A stretch of DNA of 38,731 nucleotides from Lentisphaerota bacterium (GTDB taxonomy: Bacteria > Verrucomicrobiota > Kiritimatiellia > UBA8416 > JAUUYL01), in contig JAUUYL010000017.1 of assembly GCA_030590485.1 (NCBI GenBank), positions 1 through 38,731 on the forward strand, written 5' to 3'. Each line of letters begins with the position of its first letter. Position 1 is the first letter of the stretch. The position numbers were made by a program, and so were the translations under genes. The notes below the pieces were generated by a model, which was not told the origin of the DNA, made no database searches, and was given only the letters and a program-made list of their open reading frames with translations. Positions 36,252 through 38,731 of this stretch are shown piece after piece.

Positions 36252-36643
36252 TTTTTACAGTTTTATTGTTTTTGTTTGTAACGATGCCTATTCTGGAGAT
36301 TGTGGTATTGTTTAAGGTCCATCATGCCATTGGCAGTATGGAGACCATAGCGCTTGTAGTTGTGACGGGTTTTATCGGGGCCGCTCTTGCCAGAGCGCAG
36401 GGTTTTATGATTGTTAGGGATATACAGCGTGACTTGCAGGAAGGCCGGGTGCCGGCGCCTCGGGTGTTGGATGGGATGATGGTCATTATTGCCGGGGTAT
36501 TGTTAATCACGCCGGGATTGATTACTGATACGGCTGGATTTCTGCTTCTTGTGCCCGTTGTGCGTGCCGAGGTGCGAATGTGGTTAAAGCGTCGTTGCGA
36601 GAAAATGATTACAGAAGGCAAAGTGGTTACCTGGAGGATGTAG
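36248..36643 (+). CDS. fxsA: FxsA-family membrane protein
   Basis: The 131-residue FxsA-family protein has membrane segments at about 4-22, 30-50 and 75-100. Conserved family features are PILEIVVLF, the loop GAALARAQGFMIVRDIQRDLQEGRVPAPRVLDG, and GVLLITPGLITDTAGFLLLVP. FxsA in E. coli is a small inner-membrane protein linked to exclusion of phage T7; the general role is unknown. Its ATG overlaps the U32 stop (ATGA), so it is translationally coupled. Confidence 0.88.
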   Translation: MIFTVLLFLFVTMPILEIVVLFKVHHAIGSMETIALVVVTGFIGAALARAQGFMIVRDIQRDLQEGRVPAPRVLDGMMVIIAGVLLITPGLITDTAGFLLLVPVVRAEVRMWLKRRCEKMITEGKVVTWRM

Positions 36644-36676
36644 GGAAAAGGGAACAGGATGCAGGGAACCACAGGG
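36644..36676. repeat. GGGAACAGG-family repeat
   Basis: GGGAAAAGGGAACAGGATGCAGGGAACC follows the fxsA stop codon directly. The opposite-facing copy at 37068-37100 (CCTGTTCCCATCCCCCCTGTTCCCC) lies on the other side of the four-helix pseudogene. Confidence 0.6.
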
Positions 36677-36683
36677 TGAGGTG

Positions 36684-37049
36684 TTATTTACTTTTTAGTT
36701 TTTTAATTAGCGCGATCAGCATTCTGGCTATTTCTTTCTGAAAGGTAATTAAGAATTCATATTGCTCCTTATTGCAGTATCCAAGCTTCATGGAGATTAT
36801 TATTTGGGTTTCAAGTTCGTTGAGTGAACCGAAAGATATCTGCAGGAAACGAATGTATTCCTTCGTTGAGTATCGACCATAACCTTCTGCTATATTACTT
36901 GGTATTGATATTGCGGATCTTCTCATTTGAGACACCAATCCGAATTTTTAGCTGGATGGATATTGGGCGGTTTTCTTGTATATTTCTGTTACTAGCTCTA
37001 TTGCGCGCTGCCATACAATCAAGTCTTTGTAGTCCCTAATCTTGCTCAA
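36684..37049 (-). pseudogene. S23-type four-helix bundle protein split by one in-frame stop
   Basis: The intact downstream part (84 residues from a TTG at 36938) begins VSQMRRSAISIPSNIAEGYGR, which is internal in this family. Reading upstream in the same frame gives KFGL, then a TAA (36948-36950), then SSPYQATKKYIETVLE in reverse order, that is a normal N-terminus MSKIRDYKDLIVWQRAIELV beginning at a TTG at 37049 with AGGAGG 5 bases ahead. The full frame has 122 codons including this TAA, the usual family length. Family members usually have a Glu here (GAA to TAA is one change). It looks like a recent pseudogene; read-through cannot be excluded. Confidence 0.8.
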
Positions 37050-37067
37050 ATGTGCCTCCTTCCATAT

Positions 37068-37100
37068 CCTGTTCCCATCCCCCCTGTTCCCCGCCCCCTC
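37068..37100. repeat. Inverted GGGAACAGG-family repeat
   Basis: CCTGTTCCCATCCCCCCTGTTCCCC is the reverse-oriented partner of the repeat at 36644-36676. It lies between the four-helix pseudogene start region and the end of the secreted protein gene. Confidence 0.6.
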
Positions 37101-37105
37101 TTTTT

Positions 37106-37804
37106 TCACTGAATCATAATCACAGTTGCCTTGGGTTTATGGAGGGTGATTGAGAAGTTGTTGATACCCAGTTCGTCACGTGTGTTGCTGCCAGCTACAT
37201 CGTCGATTACCCAGCGAATGACAACCGTTTGGGAATCACGTAGCGGTGTGGGCAGCTTGATTCTTGCTGAGCGTTTGGAAATAATCCAGGAGGGGTCGGC
37301 ATCGCCCGTTTCTGGAGATGTAAAAGAAAGTTCATTTATGACTTGGGCCGTGTCGTTTGTTACGGATATTTCAAGGTTAATGCTTGAAGAGCGGTCGGCG
37401 TTGTTACGGCTTGTGATGTCGTAATTGATTGTTATTTCTATGATGCTGATTCCTGTGGAATTGCTGACAGATGCAGCGAACCAGCCAGGTGAGAAGTCAA
37501 TGGCAGTCGGTTGACACCCTATGGCTATATCATTGCTGCTTATAGCCCATGCGTAACATCCACCTGTTGTCGTTGAGTTGGTTTTTACACCTCTGAAATC
37601 AATGTCGTCTTCCTGCATCGCGGACGGGCCATTCGTAGATACACTGAAACCGTGTGGCAGTGAAGTGAAAGTTCCGAGAAACTCGTCGAAAGATTCCTGC
37701 ACCGGCAGGCCTGCGGAAGTGACAGAAATGCTGTCCGCGAGTACTTTGCCTTCGATTGCTGTTATGACAAAGACGCACAAGTATATACTGATAAACCTTT
37801 TCAT
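37106..37804 (-). CDS. Secreted protein of unknown function
   Basis: The 232-residue protein has a signal peptide (about 1-23, ending KVLADS). The mature part starts ESFDEFLGTFTSLPHGFSVS and has the look of an extracellular beta-sandwich (LamG- or lamin-tail-associated N-terminal domain) with many Ser, Thr and Asn and a motif GCYAWAISSNDIAIG. No catalytic residues are obvious and there is no C-terminal sorting signal. In related genomes such domains often begin larger surface proteins, so this may be a short stand-alone version. An operator-like repeat cluster lies 63-116 bases upstream of its start codon. Function unknown. Confidence 0.7.
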   Translation of the reverse strand: MKRFISIYLCVFVITAIEGKVLADSISVTSAGLPVQESFDEFLGTFTSLPHGFSVSTNGPSAMQEDDIDFRGVKTNSTTTGGCYAWAISSNDIAIGCQPTAIDFSPGWFAASVSNSTGISIIEITINYDITSRNNADRSSSINLEISVTNDTAQVINELSFTSPETGDADPSWIISKRSARIKLPTPLRDSQTVVIRWVIDDVAGSNTRDELGINNFSITLHKPKATVIMIQ

Positions 37805-37866
37805 AATGGAGCTATAGTATCGAACGAAGAAAGCTCTGTCTATCAGGCTGGGCCCTGATTTTTCTT

Positions 37867-37920
37867 GTAGGGTTTTCCCTTAAGGGAGTGTAGGGGAAAC
37901 CACTACAGTTTCCTTAAGGG
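37867..37920. promoter_or_regulatory. Operator-like cluster of overlapping repeats
   Basis: TTCCCTTAAGGGA (37875-37887) is a palindrome and TTCCTTAAGGG (37910-37920) repeats its core. Between them GGAAAC (37895-37900) pairs with GTTTCC (37908-37913), and TGTAG (37889-37893) with CTACA (37903-37907). It lies upstream of the minus-strand secreted protein gene and may bind a dimeric regulator. Confidence 0.4.
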
Positions 37921-37949
37921 TATGGATTACACCGGGACTCGGAGTCATG

Positions 37950-38014
37950 AGGATGAGATTTCTCGACTTTGCTTCGTTTCCGGCGTCGCCTAGGGAATGG
38001 GCAATAGGCAATGG
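37950..38014. repeat. Composite of two dispersed repeat families
   Basis: GATGAGATTTCTCGACTTTG resembles the GAGATCCTTCGACTTCG element at 26183. It is followed by TCCGGCGTCGCCT (37979-37991), identical to 18523-18535, and by GGGAATGGGCAATAGGCAATGGGG, related to 21592-21612. It follows the stop of the NYN nuclease gene. Confidence 0.6.
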
Positions 38015-38016
38015 GG

Positions 38017-38529
38017 TTACTCAATGTTCCATTCGTTTTTCAGTGAAGCGTTGATATCTTTTATTTGTTTAGGTGTAAGGTTCTTTTCGTTTGAATGCCT
38101 TTGCTGTCTAGCGGAGCGGTTGGCAGTGGGGGTGGTGAAAAAGTTTGATGCGGACATGATGGTAGCCTCGCGGGCGCGCGAATGGGTTTTGACGAAATTG
38201 TCATCAGAAACCACGGTGATGGCCGCGGTGGCGCTTAATTCGTCAATCATTGTCAGGATGCGGGTATCTGCCGTTTCGCCTGTGTTTGTATAAATAGTTC
38301 TGATTCCAGTGCCTGGTTGATAGTCGTTGCCAACGACGCCGGATTGGCCGTCAAAGACAATGTAAAAGAGGCCGAAATCTCTTCGCGTGGCGAGCCAGCT
38401 GGAGCAGAAGCGAAACAATTGAGTTCGAGCGGTTGCCAGGTCCTTGTTTAGGAACTGTTGTAGCTCTGGTATGCGATGTATGACATTATAGCCGTCCAGT
38501 ATAATAATATTTTCAGTCATTTTCTGCAT
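38017..38529 (-). CDS. NYN domain protein, YacP/Rae1-like nuclease
   Basis: The 170-residue protein matches the YacP (DUF901) branch of NYN/PIN-like nucleases. Acidic residues expected at the metal site are visible in IILDGYNVIHRIPEL, FDGQSG, ETADTRILTMIDE and TVVSDDN. YacP/Rae1 proteins cut RNA, in Bacillus at translated sites. The C-terminal part is a Lys/Asn/Gln-rich basic tail. The start is the ATG at 38529 or the one at 38520; neither has a clear ribosome site. No rlmB or other usual neighbour is in view. Confidence 0.8.
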   Translation of the reverse strand: MQKMTENIIILDGYNVIHRIPELQQFLNKDLATARTQLFRFCSSWLATRRDFGLFYIVFDGQSGVVGNDYQPGTGIRTIYTNTGETADTRILTMIDELSATAAITVVSDDNFVKTHSRAREATIMSASNFFTTPTANRSARQQRHSNEKNLTPKQIKDINASLKNEWNIE

Positions 38530-38619
38530 CTTCTGCTTTACGAATCAATGTGAAGGAGTAGACTAGTGTTGTGTTGTGTGTTGTGTCAAGTGCAGGAGTC
38601 TCTATGTGTCATACCAATA

Positions 38620-38731
38620 TGAAAATGTCCCCTTGTATCCAATTTAGAAATGTCCCCTTATAATACGCCTCCAAAAGGAGGAGTTATGGGAGAACTAAGA
38701 ATGAGCATGAAGGAGCGTAAGCGATTAGAGT
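38620..38731 (+). mobile_element. Left end of an insertion sequence with truncated transposase start
   Basis: Two AAATGTCCCCTT copies (38625-38636, 38648-38659) look like terminal repeats. The transposase start ATG (38686) opens MGELRMSMKERKRLE and runs off the window; this resembles the N-terminus of ISNCY/IS1202-type transposases, though only 15 codons are available. CCTCC (38668-38672) pairs with GGAGG (38677-38681), burying the ribosome site in a hairpin, a known way for IS elements to limit transposase synthesis from read-through RNA. Confidence 0.5.

Noticed and set aside
21592-38014. CRISPR array
   Set aside because: The repeats are short, imperfect and scattered, without equal spacers, and no cas genes are present.

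Overview
The window looks like a bacterial chromosome segment of moderate GC, dominated by housekeeping genes in short operons. It carries a Gram-negative-type envelope set (LptF/G permease, LpxL-like acyltransferase, lipoproteins, AsmA-like protein). Two WRGP-motif PQQ-type beta-propeller proteins and a tiny, very basic protein hint at the PVC superphylum (Lentisphaerota/Kiritimatiellota-like) or a similar environmental lineage. That placement is inference; no rRNA is present to test it.

Layout. 1-311: decayed IS200-type/RAYT transposase tail. 312-2897: two divergent secreted beta-propeller proteins. 3096-6382: small lipid cluster (FabF-type ketosynthase, ACP, LpxL-like acyltransferase, FabG-type reductase). 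6442-8669 (minus): PilT ATPase and an LptF/LptG permease. 8846-12436: gap, pgk, tpiA, secG. 12436-19174: oligopeptide-type ABC importer (binding lipoprotein and two permeases, no ATPases), dxs and rdgB. 19176-21505 (minus): eno, ftsB and a lipoprotein. 21671-26068: dTDP-glucose 4,6-dehydratase-like protein, YihY/BrkB membrane protein, UvrD-type helicase. 26406-28147 (minus): GNAT and AsmA-like protein. 28265-30355: EF-G. 30408-32455 (minus): nifU-nifS. 32560-32753: 31-residue basic protein and tRNA-Cys. 33258-33850: brnT-brnA. 33817-34737 (minus): unusual sigma-70 factor. 34917-36643: U32 peptidase and FxsA. 36684-37049 (minus): S23-type four-helix protein broken by one in-frame stop. 37106-38529 (minus): secreted protein and a YacP-like NYN nuclease. 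38630-end: left end of an insertion sequence.

Functional links. Four lower-glycolysis enzymes (gap, pgk, tpiA, eno) lie here, and triose phosphate from them feeds dxs. NifU/NifS have no nitrogenase neighbours and are probably the general Fe-S cluster system. secG ends the glycolytic operon, and an intrinsic terminator shortly downstream lies inside the signal-peptide codons of the next gene.

The most unusual signals are: (1) several families of short-period imperfect repeats at gene ends, often as opposite-facing copies and sometimes supplying stop codons or the last codons of proteins; (2) a permease with a roughly 140-residue extracytoplasmic domain inserted after its first membrane helix; (3) the intragenic terminator; (4) a sigma factor lacking the usual tryptophan pair of region 2.3, with a sigma-54-like promoter upstream; (5) a toxin-antitoxin promoter with a perfect inverted repeat between -35 and -10 and a probably leaderless message. 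No CRISPR array, rRNA or defence island was seen.
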